Part shown: one piece after another, positions 6,275-12,004 of the stretch
Numbering within the stretch: position 1 is the first letter of the stretch
Layout of the letters: every line of letters starts with the position of its first letter
Assembly: GCA_028717525.1 (NCBI GenBank)
Contig: JAQUNT010000024.1
Location: 1 to 12,004, forward strand
DNA from: Elusimicrobiota bacterium
Lineage (GTDB): Bacteria; Elusimicrobiota; Elusimicrobia; UBA1565; UBA9628
Direction: 5' to 3'
DNA length: 12,004 bases
Made by a program: the position numbers and the translations under genes
Notes under the pieces: model-generated
What the model saw: only the letters and a program-made list of their open reading frames with translations
Database searches by the model: none
What the model was told of the DNA's origin: nothing

Positions 6275-9030
6275 TGCTCGACAAGGTCTACACCTCCCGG
6301 CCGGTGGAGGAGAAGTGGAGCGCCAGTTGGCGCGCCGCCGACCTCTTCCACGGCGAGCCCCGTTCCGGGACCAAGCCCTTCGTGATGGTCATCCCGCCGC
6401 CCAACGTGACGGGCGCCTTGCACGTCGGCCACGCCCTGGACAACACCCTGCAGGACATCTTCGCCCGCTGGCAGCGCCTCCTGGGCCGGCCCGTGTGCTG
6501 GGTCCCGGGCACGGACCACGGCGGCATCGCGACGCAGAGCGTCATGGAGAAGCAGCTCAAGGCGGAGAAGCTGACCCGGCAGATGCTGGGGCGCGAGAAG
6601 TTCCTGGCCCGGATGCAGGCCTGGACCCGGCAGTGCAAGAGCACCATCCTGGGCCAGCTCGAGCGTCTGGGCTGCGCCCTGGACTGGCGGCGCGAGGCCT
6701 TCACCATGGACGCGGACCGGGCCGACGCCGTGCACGAGGCCTTCAAGGTCCTCTGGGAGAAGGGCCTGGTCTACCGCGGCGAGCGCATGGTGAACTGGTG
6801 CGTGCGCTGCGGCACCGCGCTCTCCGACATCGAGGTGGAGTTCGAGGAGCGCAAGGGCCATCTCTGGCACATCCATTATCCGGCCGCGGACGGCGGCCGC
6901 GGGCCGGTGGTGGCCACCACGCGGCCCGAGACCATGCTGGGCGATACGGCCGTGGCGGTCAACCCCAAGGACCCGCGCTACCAGGACCTGGTCGGCAAGA
7001 CCCTGCGCCTGCCCCTGGCGGGCCGCGATATCCCGGTCGTGGCCGACGAGTACGTGGACTCCGGGTTCGGCACCGGGGCGCTCAAGGTCACCCCGGCGCA
7101 CGACCCCAACGACTTCGAGATCGGCCAGCGGCACAAGCTCGCCTCGGTGGCCGTCATCTCTCCGGACGGCCACATGACCGCCGCCGCGGGCTCCGCTTAC
7201 GCGGGGCTGTCCCGCGAGGCGGCGCGCGAGAAGGTGGTCGAGGACCTCAAGGCGGCCGGGGTCTTGGAGAAGGTCGCGGACTACCCGCACAGCGTGGGAG
7301 TGTGCTACCGCTGCAACCAGCCCATAGAGCCCATGCTCTCCTGGCAGTGGTTCGTGCGCATGGAGGAGCTGGCCAAGCCCGCAGCCGTGGCGCTGGACTC
7401 GGGCCGGTTCCGGCTCTACCCCGAGTCCTGGGCCAAGCCCTACCGCGACTGGCTCTCCAACATCAGGGACTGGTGCATCTCGCGCCAGATCTGGTGGGGC
7501 CACCGCATCCCGGTGTGGTACTGCGTCCAGTGTCACGGCGAGCGCATCAGGACCGACTTCCATCAGGTCGCGGCCGCGCGCGGGGTGCTCAGCGTCGAGG
7601 CGCCCGGGTCCTGCCCGGTCTGCGGCGGCGCCGAGTTCGTCCGGGACCCGGACGTGCTGGACACCTGGTTCTCCTCGGCCCTGTGGCCCTTCTCGGTCTT
7701 CCGCTGGCCGGGGCGCACGGCCGAGCTGAAGTTCTTCTACCCGACGTCCCTGCTGGTGACGGGCTACGAGATCCTCTACCTGTGGGTGGCGCGCATGCAG
7801 ATGATGGGCCTGGCCCTCATGGGCGAGGCGCCCTTCCCGGAGTGCCTCATCCACGGCATCGTGCGCGACAAGCACGGCAAGAAGATGTCCAAGTCCCTGG
7901 GCAACGTGGTCGATCCACTGGTCATGATGGACAAGTACGGGACCGACGCCTTCCGCTTCTCCTTGGTCATCCAGGCCCACCCGGGCAAGGACATCCCCTT
8001 CGCGGAGAGCTCCATCACCGGCTCGCGCAACTTCGCCAACAAGCTGTGGAACTCCACGCGCTTCGTGCTCATGAACCTGCCCCCGGCCGGCCGCAAGGCC
8101 TACCGCGTCGCGGACCTCGACCGCGCGCGCCTGGAACTCTGCGACCGCTGGATCCTGGCCGAGTACCAGGCCACGCTGTCGCTGGTCCGCCAGAAGCTCG
8201 ACGCCTACGACCCGGCGGCCGCGGCCGACGCGCTCTACGGCTTCCTGTGGGACAAGTTCTGCGATTGGTACGTGGAGCTGGCCAAGATCCGCCTGCAGGG
8301 GCAGGGCGCCGGCCGTATGGAAGTCCGTCCGGCCGGTGCCGGCGGAACCTCCGCTACCGCCGGCGGGCCGGACCAGGAGTCCGCCCGCGCCGTGCTCGTG
8401 GAGGTGCTCAGCGGGACCCTGCGCATGCTCCATCCCTTCATGCCCTTCATCACGGAGGAGCTGCACGGGGCGCTCAAGCCGTTCAACGGCGTCAAGGCGG
8501 GCTTCATCGTGGAGGCGGGCGCCCCGGAGCTCTCCGGAGATTGGTCGGACGACGAGGCCTGCCGCGAGATGGGCACGGTGATGGAGGTGGTCGCCGCCCT
8601 GCGCTCCCTGCGCGCCCAGCTCAACGTGCCCCCCGGCCTCAGGATCGACGTGGTCAGCGCCGGGGGCTCGGCCGACGTGCGCGAGCTGCTGGCCAAGCGC
8701 GCGGGCTACCTGACGGCCCTGGCGCACCTGCGCGACATCCGGCATTCCCGGGAGGGGACGCGCCCCCCGCACAGCGCCACGGCCGTCGCCGCGGGCATGA
8801 GCTTCTACGTCCCGCTGGAGGGGGTCATCGACCTGGCCCAGGAATGCGGACGGCTGCGCAAGGAGATCGCCAAGGCCGAGGCCGACCTGTCCAAGCTCGC
8901 GGTCAAGATGGAGAACAAGGACTTCCTGGCCCGCGCCCCGCAGGCCGAGGTGGAGCTGGCGCGCCGCCAGTACGACGCGGCCCGCGGCCGGCTGGACCTG
9001 CTCGGAGAGACGCTCAGGATGCTCTCTTGA
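6274..9030 (+). CDS. valS: Valyl-tRNA synthetase carrying an in-frame repeat-derived insertion
   Basis: A 918-residue class Ia synthetase that charges tRNA-Val. Visible parts in order: PPPNVTGALHVGHAL with the HIGH-type signature HVGH (50-53); the CP1 editing domain with ATTRPETMLGDTAVAV; two Cys-x2-Cys regions (WCVRC/CYRC and YCVQC/CPVC) suggesting zinc sites; RDWCISRQIWWGHRIPVWYC; KMSKS (537-541); FCDWYVELAKIRL opening the anticodon-binding region; and a C-terminal coiled coil (about 845-918, ending LDLLGETLRMLS). AAGGAG at 6260-6265 is the ribosome binding site. Residues 680-697 (GRMEVRPAGAGGTSATAG) are encoded exactly by one copy of the 54-bp repeat also found at 10701-10811. They fall in the loop between AKIRL and ARAVLVEVL, which is short in Escherichia coli ValS. 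All catalytic motifs are intact, so the enzyme is expected to work. Confidence 0.97.
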   Translation: MLDKVYTSRPVEEKWSASWRAADLFHGEPRSGTKPFVMVIPPPNVTGALHVGHALDNTLQDIFARWQRLLGRPVCWVPGTDHGGIATQSVMEKQLKAEKLTRQMLGREKFLARMQAWTRQCKSTILGQLERLGCALDWRREAFTMDADRADAVHEAFKVLWEKGLVYRGERMVNWCVRCGTALSDIEVEFEERKGHLWHIHYPAADGGRGPVVATTRPETMLGDTAVAVNPKDPRYQDLVGKTLRLPLAGRDIPVVADEYVDSGFGTGALKVTPAHDPNDFEIGQRHKLASVAVISPDGHMTAAAGSAYAGLSREAAREKVVEDLKAAGVLEKVADYPHSVGVCYRCNQPIEPMLSWQWFVRMEELAKPAAVALDSGRFRLYPESWAKPYRDWLSNIRDWCISRQIWWGHRIPVWYCVQCHGERIRTDFHQVAAARGVLSVEAPGSCPVCGGAEFVRDPDVLDTWFSSALWPFSVFRWPGRTAELKFFYPTSLLVTGYEILYLWVARMQMMGLALMGEAPFPECLIHGIVRDKHGKKMSKSLGNVVDPLVMMDKYGTDAFRFSLVIQAHPGKDIPFAESSITGSRNFANKLWNSTRFVLMNLPPAGRKAYRVADLDRARLELCDRWILAEYQATLSLVRQKLDAYDPAAAADALYGFLWDKFCDWYVELAKIRLQGQGAGRMEVRPAGAGGTSATAGGPDQESARAVLVEVLSGTLRMLHPFMPFITEELHGALKPFNGVKAGFIVEAGAPELSGDWSDDEACREMGTVMEVVAALRSLRAQLNVPPGLRIDVVSAGGSADVRELLAKRAGYLTALAHLRDIRHSREGTRPPHSATAVAAGMSFYVPLEGVIDLAQECGRLRKEIAKAEADLSKLAVKMENKDFLARAPQAEVELARRQYDAARGRLDLLGETLRMLS
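8311..8364 (+). repeat. Copy A of a 54-bp palindromic repeat, in frame within valS
   Basis: This begins GGCCGTATGGAAGTCCGTCC and ends ACCGCCGGC. It differs from copy B (10701-10754) at three of 54 positions: 8 (T for A), 31 (G for T) and 51 (C for A). It holds two hairpins. Positions 1-24 form a GGCCG/CGGCC stem with an inner ATGG/CCGT extension; positions 28-54 form GCCGGCGG/CCGCCGGC around an 11-base loop. Positions 31 and 51 pair with each other and changed together (G-C here, T-A in B and C). The 54 bp equal 18 codons, so the valS frame is kept. The upstream GCGCC is also shared with copy B, so the true unit may be a little longer. Confidence 0.93.
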
Positions 9031-9755
9031 CCACGACGGGCCTGCTCCTGGCCGTGGCGCTCTGCGCTCCGCTGCGCGGTCAGGACTCGGCGGTCTCCAC
9101 GGCGACGGCCGCGGTGGAGGCCTCCACCGCGGCCGTGAGCGCTCCGGAGGCGCCGTCCGTCCCGGAGGCGCCGGCCATCCCCAAGAGCCGGGTCATCGTC
9201 CACAAGGAGGCCGCGGGCTGGGAGCCCTTCTCCGTGCGCCTGCGGCCGGCGGCAGGGGGGCGGAGCTCCTTCGCGGGCAAACTGCGCAAAGTCGGCGGCC
9301 GCTTCGAGGGCGGCTCCTCCCCGGCCAAGGCGGCGGCGCGCGTCTACCCGGCGGGAGAGGACCGCTGGCTGGTGGTGTGCGTCTACCCGGCCTCCTTGCG
9401 TCCCAACAGGATGCACCTGGAGGCGCGCTTCCTCGTCCAGGAGGGCTATCTGGAGGAGGTCCAGGTCGCGGCGGTGAAGATCGTAGGAGGGAGGTGGTCT
9501 CCGGACGATGATAAGGAGGACTCCTTCTCCCTCAGGGCCAAGGGCGTGGATTTCAACGAGCGCACTCCGGGCGGCGGCCAGGTCATCCTGACGGCCATCG
9601 ACCCGGGACCGGGGCGCGCCGCCAACGCGGGCGCGGTCCGCCACGCCGCCTTCGGCGGGAGGGACCTGGGCTTCGTGGATTTCGCGTGGTCGCTGACGAG
9701 CGTCATGGGGGAGAAAGCCGCGTCGGGAGCCAAGAAGCGGGCCGGCGGTCGATGA
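9027..9755 (+). CDS. Unrecognised secreted protein
   Basis: A 242-residue protein I cannot assign to a family. It starts with a TTG at 9027 overlapping the valS stop (TTGA), with AGGA 7 bases upstream; no in-frame ATG lies nearby. MTTTGLLLAVALCAPLRGQ looks like a short signal peptide; the cysteine is not in a good lipobox, so secretion is likelier than lipidation. Next comes a low-complexity linker (about residues 22-53) rich in A, S, E, P and V with the repeats TAAVEASTAAV and PEAPSVPEAPAIP. The rest (about 55-225) is a probable beta-rich domain with alternating polar and hydrophobic segments (RWLVVCVYPASLRPN, LEEVQVAAVKIVGGRWS, RTPGGGQVILTAIDPGPG). The tail is basic (GAKKRAGGR). It overlaps the next gene by 4 bp. 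The linker-coding DNA contains a 32-bp perfect palindrome. Confidence 0.75.
   Translation: MTTTGLLLAVALCAPLRGQDSAVSTATAAVEASTAAVSAPEAPSVPEAPAIPKSRVIVHKEAAGWEPFSVRLRPAAGGRSSFAGKLRKVGGRFEGGSSPAKAAARVYPAGEDRWLVVCVYPASLRPNRMHLEARFLVQEGYLEEVQVAAVKIVGGRWSPDDDKEDSFSLRAKGVDFNERTPGGGQVILTAIDPGPGRAANAGAVRHAAFGGRDLGFVDFAWSLTSVMGEKAASGAKKRAGGR
9105..9136 (+). repeat. 32-bp perfect palindrome inside a coding region
   Basis: The two 16-base arms, ACGGCCGCGGTGGAGG and its exact reverse complement, meet at 9120/9121 with no spacer. In mRNA this could fold into a stem of about 14 bp closed by a GGCC loop, starting about 78 bases after the TTG start of the unrecognised secreted protein gene. It encodes the TAAVEASTAAV part of the linker. 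The perfect symmetry exceeds what the amino-acid repeat requires. Confidence 0.9.
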
Positions 9756-10708
9756 TCCCGGACGACCTCCTGCGCGGGGTCTCGCGCTCCTTCTACCTCT
9801 CCCTGCGCGTGCTGCCCGCCGAACTGCGGCCGCAGATCGGCCTGGCCTACCTGCTGGCCCGGGCCAGCGACACGGTGGCCGACACCAAGGCGGTTCCAAG
9901 GCCGCGCCGGCTGGAGCTCCTGGGCGCCATGCGCCAGGGCGACTTCCGACCGGTCGCGGAGCTGGCCCGCGGACAGGCCCTGCCCGCGGAGCGGAGGCTC
10001 CTGGAGAGCCTCGACGCCTGCGCCGCCGAGCTGGCGGCGCTGGCGCCCGGCGACCGCGGGCTCGTCGTTTCTTTGCTCGACACCATCGTCTCCGGCCAGA
10101 TCTTCGACCTGGAGCGCTTCCCGGGCGAGAGCGAGCGGGAGCTGACGGCCCTGTCCGACGACGCGGAGCTGGACCGTTACGCCTACCTGGTGGCGGGCTG
10201 CGTGGGGGAGTTCTGGACCCGGATGTGCGCCGCGCATCTGCCGGCCTTCGCGGCCCTGGACCAGGAGGAGATGTTGCGCCTGGGGACGCGCCTGGGCAAG
10301 GGCCTGCAGCTGGTCAACATCCTCAGGGACATGGCCGGGGACCTGCGTATCGGCCGCTGCTACCTGCCCGCGTCCGAGCCGCGGCGGCTGCTCGACCCCG
10401 GGAACTTCGCCGAGGTCCGGGAGCTCTACGGGCGCTGGCTCGACGCGGCGCTGGGCCATCTGGACGCGGGCTGGGCCTACGTCCTGCGCCTGCCGCCGCG
10501 GCTCTGGCGCGTGCGCCTGGCCTGCATCTGGCCGATCTGGATCGGGCTGGGCACGATCGCCCTGCTGCGCCGGGCCAACCCTCTGGACCCGTCGCAGCGG
10601 GTCGTGGTCCCGCAGTGGCGGGTCAACGTCATGCTCGGGCAGTCCTGGCTGTGCGCGCGCAGCGACCGCCTGCTGGGGCTGGCCTACCGGCGCCTGCGCC
10701 GGCCGTAA
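9752..10708 (+). CDS. Squalene/phytoene synthase family protein
   Basis: A 318-residue head-to-head prenyl synthase. SRSFYLSLRVLPAELRPQ (11-28) leads to the first aspartate motif DTVAD (D40, D44). The second motif is LQLVNILRDMAGDLRIGRCY (185-204), with N189, D193 and D197, followed by LP. These bind the diphosphate-magnesium groups. YLVAGCVGEFWTRMC (145-159) is also family-typical. A hydrophobic stretch near 256-272 (ACIWPIWIGLGTIALL) could touch the membrane. The enzyme condenses two farnesyl or two geranylgeranyl diphosphates to squalene or phytoene; sequence reading alone does not decide which, and no desaturase or cyclase gene is nearby. The ATG at 9752 overlaps the preceding stop (ATGA). 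The TAA stop (10706-10708) lies inside repeat copy B, which also supplies part of the codons for the final residues. Confidence 0.9.
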   Translation: MIPDDLLRGVSRSFYLSLRVLPAELRPQIGLAYLLARASDTVADTKAVPRPRRLELLGAMRQGDFRPVAELARGQALPAERRLLESLDACAAELAALAPGDRGLVVSLLDTIVSGQIFDLERFPGESERELTALSDDAELDRYAYLVAGCVGEFWTRMCAAHLPAFAALDQEEMLRLGTRLGKGLQLVNILRDMAGDLRIGRCYLPASEPRRLLDPGNFAEVRELYGRWLDAALGHLDAGWAYVLRLPPRLWRVRLACIWPIWIGLGTIALLRRANPLDPSQRVVVPQWRVNVMLGQSWLCARSDRLLGLAYRRLRRP

Positions 10709-10754
10709 GGAAGTCCGTCCGGCCGGTGCCTGCGGAACCTCCGCTACCGCAGGC
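10701..10754 (+). repeat. Copy B of the 54-bp palindromic repeat, spanning the stop codon of the isoprenoid synthase gene
   Basis: This begins GGCCGTAAGGAAGTCCGTCC and ends ACCGCAGGC. Its second hairpin uses arms GCCTGCGG and CCGCAGGC, fully paired although position 31 and its partner 51 both differ from copy A. A shorter competing hairpin, GCGGA-ACC-TCCGC, lies within the same half. The TAA at element positions 6-8 terminates the synthase gene. With copy C it fills the space between converging genes, so a bidirectional terminator or mRNA-end role is possible; no U-tract follows the hairpins. Confidence 0.95.
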
Positions 10755-10757
10755 GCG

Positions 10758-10811
10758 GGCCGTAAGGAAGTCCGTCCGGCCGGTGCCTGCGGAACTTCCG
10801 CTGCCGCAGGC
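10758..10811 (+). repeat. Copy C of the 54-bp palindromic repeat, tandem to copy B
   Basis: Separated from copy B by 3 bp, giving a 57-bp period. It differs from B only at element positions 39 (C to T) and 46 (A to G), both in the loop of the long second hairpin, so the arms GCCTGCGG/CCGCAGGC stay intact. The change at 39 also extends the competing short hairpin to GCGGAA-C-TTCCGC (10789-10801). The copy ends 5 bp before the TAG stop of the convergent minus-strand gene. Confidence 0.95.
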
Positions 10812-10816
10812 GCGCC

Positions 10817-11401
10817 CTACCGGATGATCATCAGCTTGCCCTTCTTCTTGCCGCCCCCGGCCTGCTGGACGATGAAGAAATAGACCCCGCTGGCGACCGG
10901 GGAGCCCTGGTCGTTGTTGACGGGAGTCCAGGCCAGCCGGTCCGAGTTGTCCGACTTCGAGAGGGTCTTGACCAGGTGGCCGGAGAGCGTGAAGATCTTG
11001 ATGGTGACCTCCGGGGGCAGGGCCGAGAACATGATCCGGGTATGGCCTTGGGACGGGACGAAGGGCGTGGGGAAGGCGTGCGCCCGGCTGACGTCGGTCT
11101 GGGCGAGCGTCACCGCGGCCAGGACCCCGGGCCAGATCTTCAGGGACCCGCCGGTCATGGGCTGGTTGAACTTGCCCATCAGGTAGCTCAGATTGATGCC
11201 CGAGGTCGTGGTGCAGCGGTCGTCGTGGCTGGAGTCCTTCATGCAGCCCCCGCCGGCGGTGATGGCGTCTTCCGCCATGCAGAGGGTGCCGTCGGGCGAG
11301 TGGGGCAGCCCCTCCGTGCAGGTGGCCTGGCCCCAGGCCGCGCGCGGCGCGGCCGCGGCGGCGGCGAGCAAAGACGCGAGCAGGAGTTCCTTCCTGGTCA
11401 T
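10817..11401 (-). CDS. Secreted protein with C-terminal FlgD-like / type IX sorting-like domain
   Basis: A 194-residue exported protein. The signal peptide MTRKELLLASLLAAAAAAPR (1-20) is followed by AAWGQA, with cleavage near 24-26. A cysteine-bearing region follows (C28, C41, C53, C63), possibly two disulfides, then KIWPGVLAAVTLAQTDVSRA. Residues about 109-194 match the C-terminal beta-sandwich seen on many secreted proteins of Elusimicrobiota, Fibrobacterota and Bacteroidota-like lineages: FPTPFVPSQGHTRIMFSALP, VTIKIFTLSGHLVKTL, LAWTPVNNDQGSPVASGVYF and a basic KKKGKLMIIR end. That domain is FlgD Ig-like and often acts as a secretion or surface-anchoring signal; whether it does here is inference. 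No enzymatic domain precedes it. The start overlaps the upstream gene's stop by 4 bp, so they are probably one operon. Confidence 0.8.
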   Translation of the reverse strand: MTRKELLLASLLAAAAAAPRAAWGQATCTEGLPHSPDGTLCMAEDAITAGGGCMKDSSHDDRCTTTSGINLSYLMGKFNQPMTGGSLKIWPGVLAAVTLAQTDVSRAHAFPTPFVPSQGHTRIMFSALPPEVTIKIFTLSGHLVKTLSKSDNSDRLAWTPVNNDQGSPVASGVYFFIVQQAGGGKKKGKLMIIR

Positions 11402-12004
11402 TTGAATTCGCCCCCGTTCACGTCCGAATAGTTCCCGGCGACCGTGCCGGTCGCGTCCACGACCTTTGTCGGGGAGCAGTCGTTGCAGTAGTACATCACG
11501 CCGATGGCGCTGGCGGCGAGCCTCAGCTGGCCGATGCTGCGGCTGCGGAGCCGGAGGGTGGGCGTCCTGACCGCGCCCCCGGTGATCGCCACGTTCGAGG
11601 GGGAGAACTGCTTATAGGTCGCGCCTTCTTGCAGATTGTCCACGGTGGCGTTGCCTGTCGGCGGGCTGCTGCCGTTGCCCTTGAGGACTCCGCTCAGGGC
11701 CGCGGTGGTCGCGAGCGTGGTGGAATTGAGCTTGTAGAGCAAGCCTCCGTTCCCGCCGGGGAGGTTCGAGTATGTGCCGCCCCTCAGGAGGGCGGTGTAC
11801 TGCTCCTGGTTGATTTCGGAAGCGCTCGTCCAATAGGCGTTGTAGCCCGCAGTCATCCCGCCTAGGGCCGTGGGATCCGAGCCGTTGTTGACCTTGAGCG
11901 CGCCGGTGATGGCCGCGATGACCCCGAAGCCACCGGCGGTCTTGTAGATCAGATGCCCCAGGCCCGTCGCGCCGGAGAGGTCGGCGGCGGTCCCGCCTCT
12001 CGAT
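11398..12004 (-). CDS. Repeat-containing fibre-like surface protein, 5'-truncated by window edge
   Basis: The frame is open from the right edge (first whole codon at 12003) to a TGA at 11398-11400, giving 201 residues of C-terminal sequence. An internal ATG at 11856 is probably not the start, since similar sequence continues upstream. Two tandem repeats 72 residues apart are visible: RGGTAADLSG..GHLIYKTAG..ITGALKVNNGSDPT and RGGTYSNLPG..GLLYKLNS..LSGVLKGNGSSPPT. The G-L-K-x-N-x-G-S-x-P-T and L-I/L-Y-K elements resemble those in phage tail-fibre and beta-strand repeat proteins. The C-terminal part (about residues 110-201) is different, with IGQLRLAASAIGVMYYCNDCSPTKVV including a Cys-x2-Cys pair. 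It lies upstream of, and overlaps, the FlgD-like-domain gene. A surface adhesin or fibre is the best guess, without firm family assignment. Confidence 0.7.
   Translation of the reverse strand, partial: SRGGTAADLSGATGLGHLIYKTAGGFGVIAAITGALKVNNGSDPTALGGMTAGYNAYWTSASEINQEQYTALLRGGTYSNLPGGNGGLLYKLNSTTLATTAALSGVLKGNGSSPPTGNATVDNLQEGATYKQFSPSNVAITGGAVRTPTLRLRSRSIGQLRLAASAIGVMYYCNDCSPTKVVDATGTVAGNYSDVNGGEFK

Noticed and set aside
6043..8772. Very long minus-strand open frame (909 codons) opposite valS
   Set aside because: It mirrors codon bias of valS and the response regulator, with low-complexity composition and no recognisable motifs; the plus strand carries unmistakable ValS signatures.
6315..9026. 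Long second-frame plus-strand open frame overlapping valS and running into the secreted-protein gene
   Set aside because: The portion over valS is rich in R, G, P and A as expected for a shadow frame in GC-rich DNA; only the part from the TTG at 9027 looks like a real protein.
10701..10811. CRISPR-like array
   Set aside because: Only two units, 54 bp each, separated by 3 bp, with no spacers and no cas genes; a third copy lies inside valS.
10225..10827. Plus-strand open frame reading through both tandem repeat copies (product ends in repeated RKSVRPVPAE-type peptides)
   Set aside because: It is open because the repeat lacks stops in that frame; the upstream part is a shadow of the isoprenoid synthase and has no plausible start signal.

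Overview
This window is GC-rich bacterial chromosome, packed tightly with genes and with no stretch over about 110 bp lacking one. It contains one long plus-strand block, about 1393 to 10708. Minus-strand genes flank it: a methyltransferase/glycosyltransferase pair on the left and two surface or secreted proteins on the right. I see no tRNA, rRNA, CRISPR array, transposase or integrase. The high GC, stop-start overlaps, TTG starts and an exported protein ending in a FlgD-like/type IX-sorting-like domain would fit a GC-rich environmental lineage such as Elusimicrobiota. That placement is inference; no phylogenetic marker was compared.

Left edge (minus strand): a truncated SAM-dependent methyltransferase (1-210) follows a GT4-like glycosyltransferase (203-1327) with an 8-bp overlap, suggesting a glycan or cell-envelope modification operon. 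A 65-bp divergent intergenic region separates it from the plus-strand block.

Central block (plus strand): HD-domain nucleotidase (1393-1995), exported YceI-family protein (2006-2620), a 102-bp gap with palindromic, alternating purine-pyrimidine DNA and a possible promoter, then slipin/stomatin (2723-3463), HemW-like radical SAM protein (3475-4572), PIN-PhoH ATPase (4569-5873), single-domain response regulator (5870-6274), valyl-tRNA synthetase valS (6274-9030), an unrecognised secreted protein (9027-9755) and a squalene/phytoene synthase family enzyme (9752-10708). From hemW to the synthase every junction overlaps by 1-4 bp, so the run is probably translated from one coupled transcript although the functions are mixed (heme handling, RNA metabolism, signalling, translation, isoprenoids).

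Right edge (minus strand): a 5'-truncated protein with a tandem 72-residue repeat resembling tail-fibre or beta-strand repeat proteins (11398-12004) overlaps by 4 bp a small secreted protein with four cysteines and a C-terminal FlgD-like beta-sandwich (10817-11401).

The most notable feature is a 54-bp repeat present three times. Copy A lies in frame inside valS (8311-8364), adding 18 residues. Copies B and C are in tandem (10701-10754 and 10758-10811), fill the gap between the two convergent operons, and supply the stop codon of the isoprenoid synthase. The second hairpin of the repeat shows a compensatory base-pair change between copies, so the structure appears to be conserved. Separately, a 32-bp perfect palindrome (9105-9136) lies near the start of the unknown secreted-protein gene.
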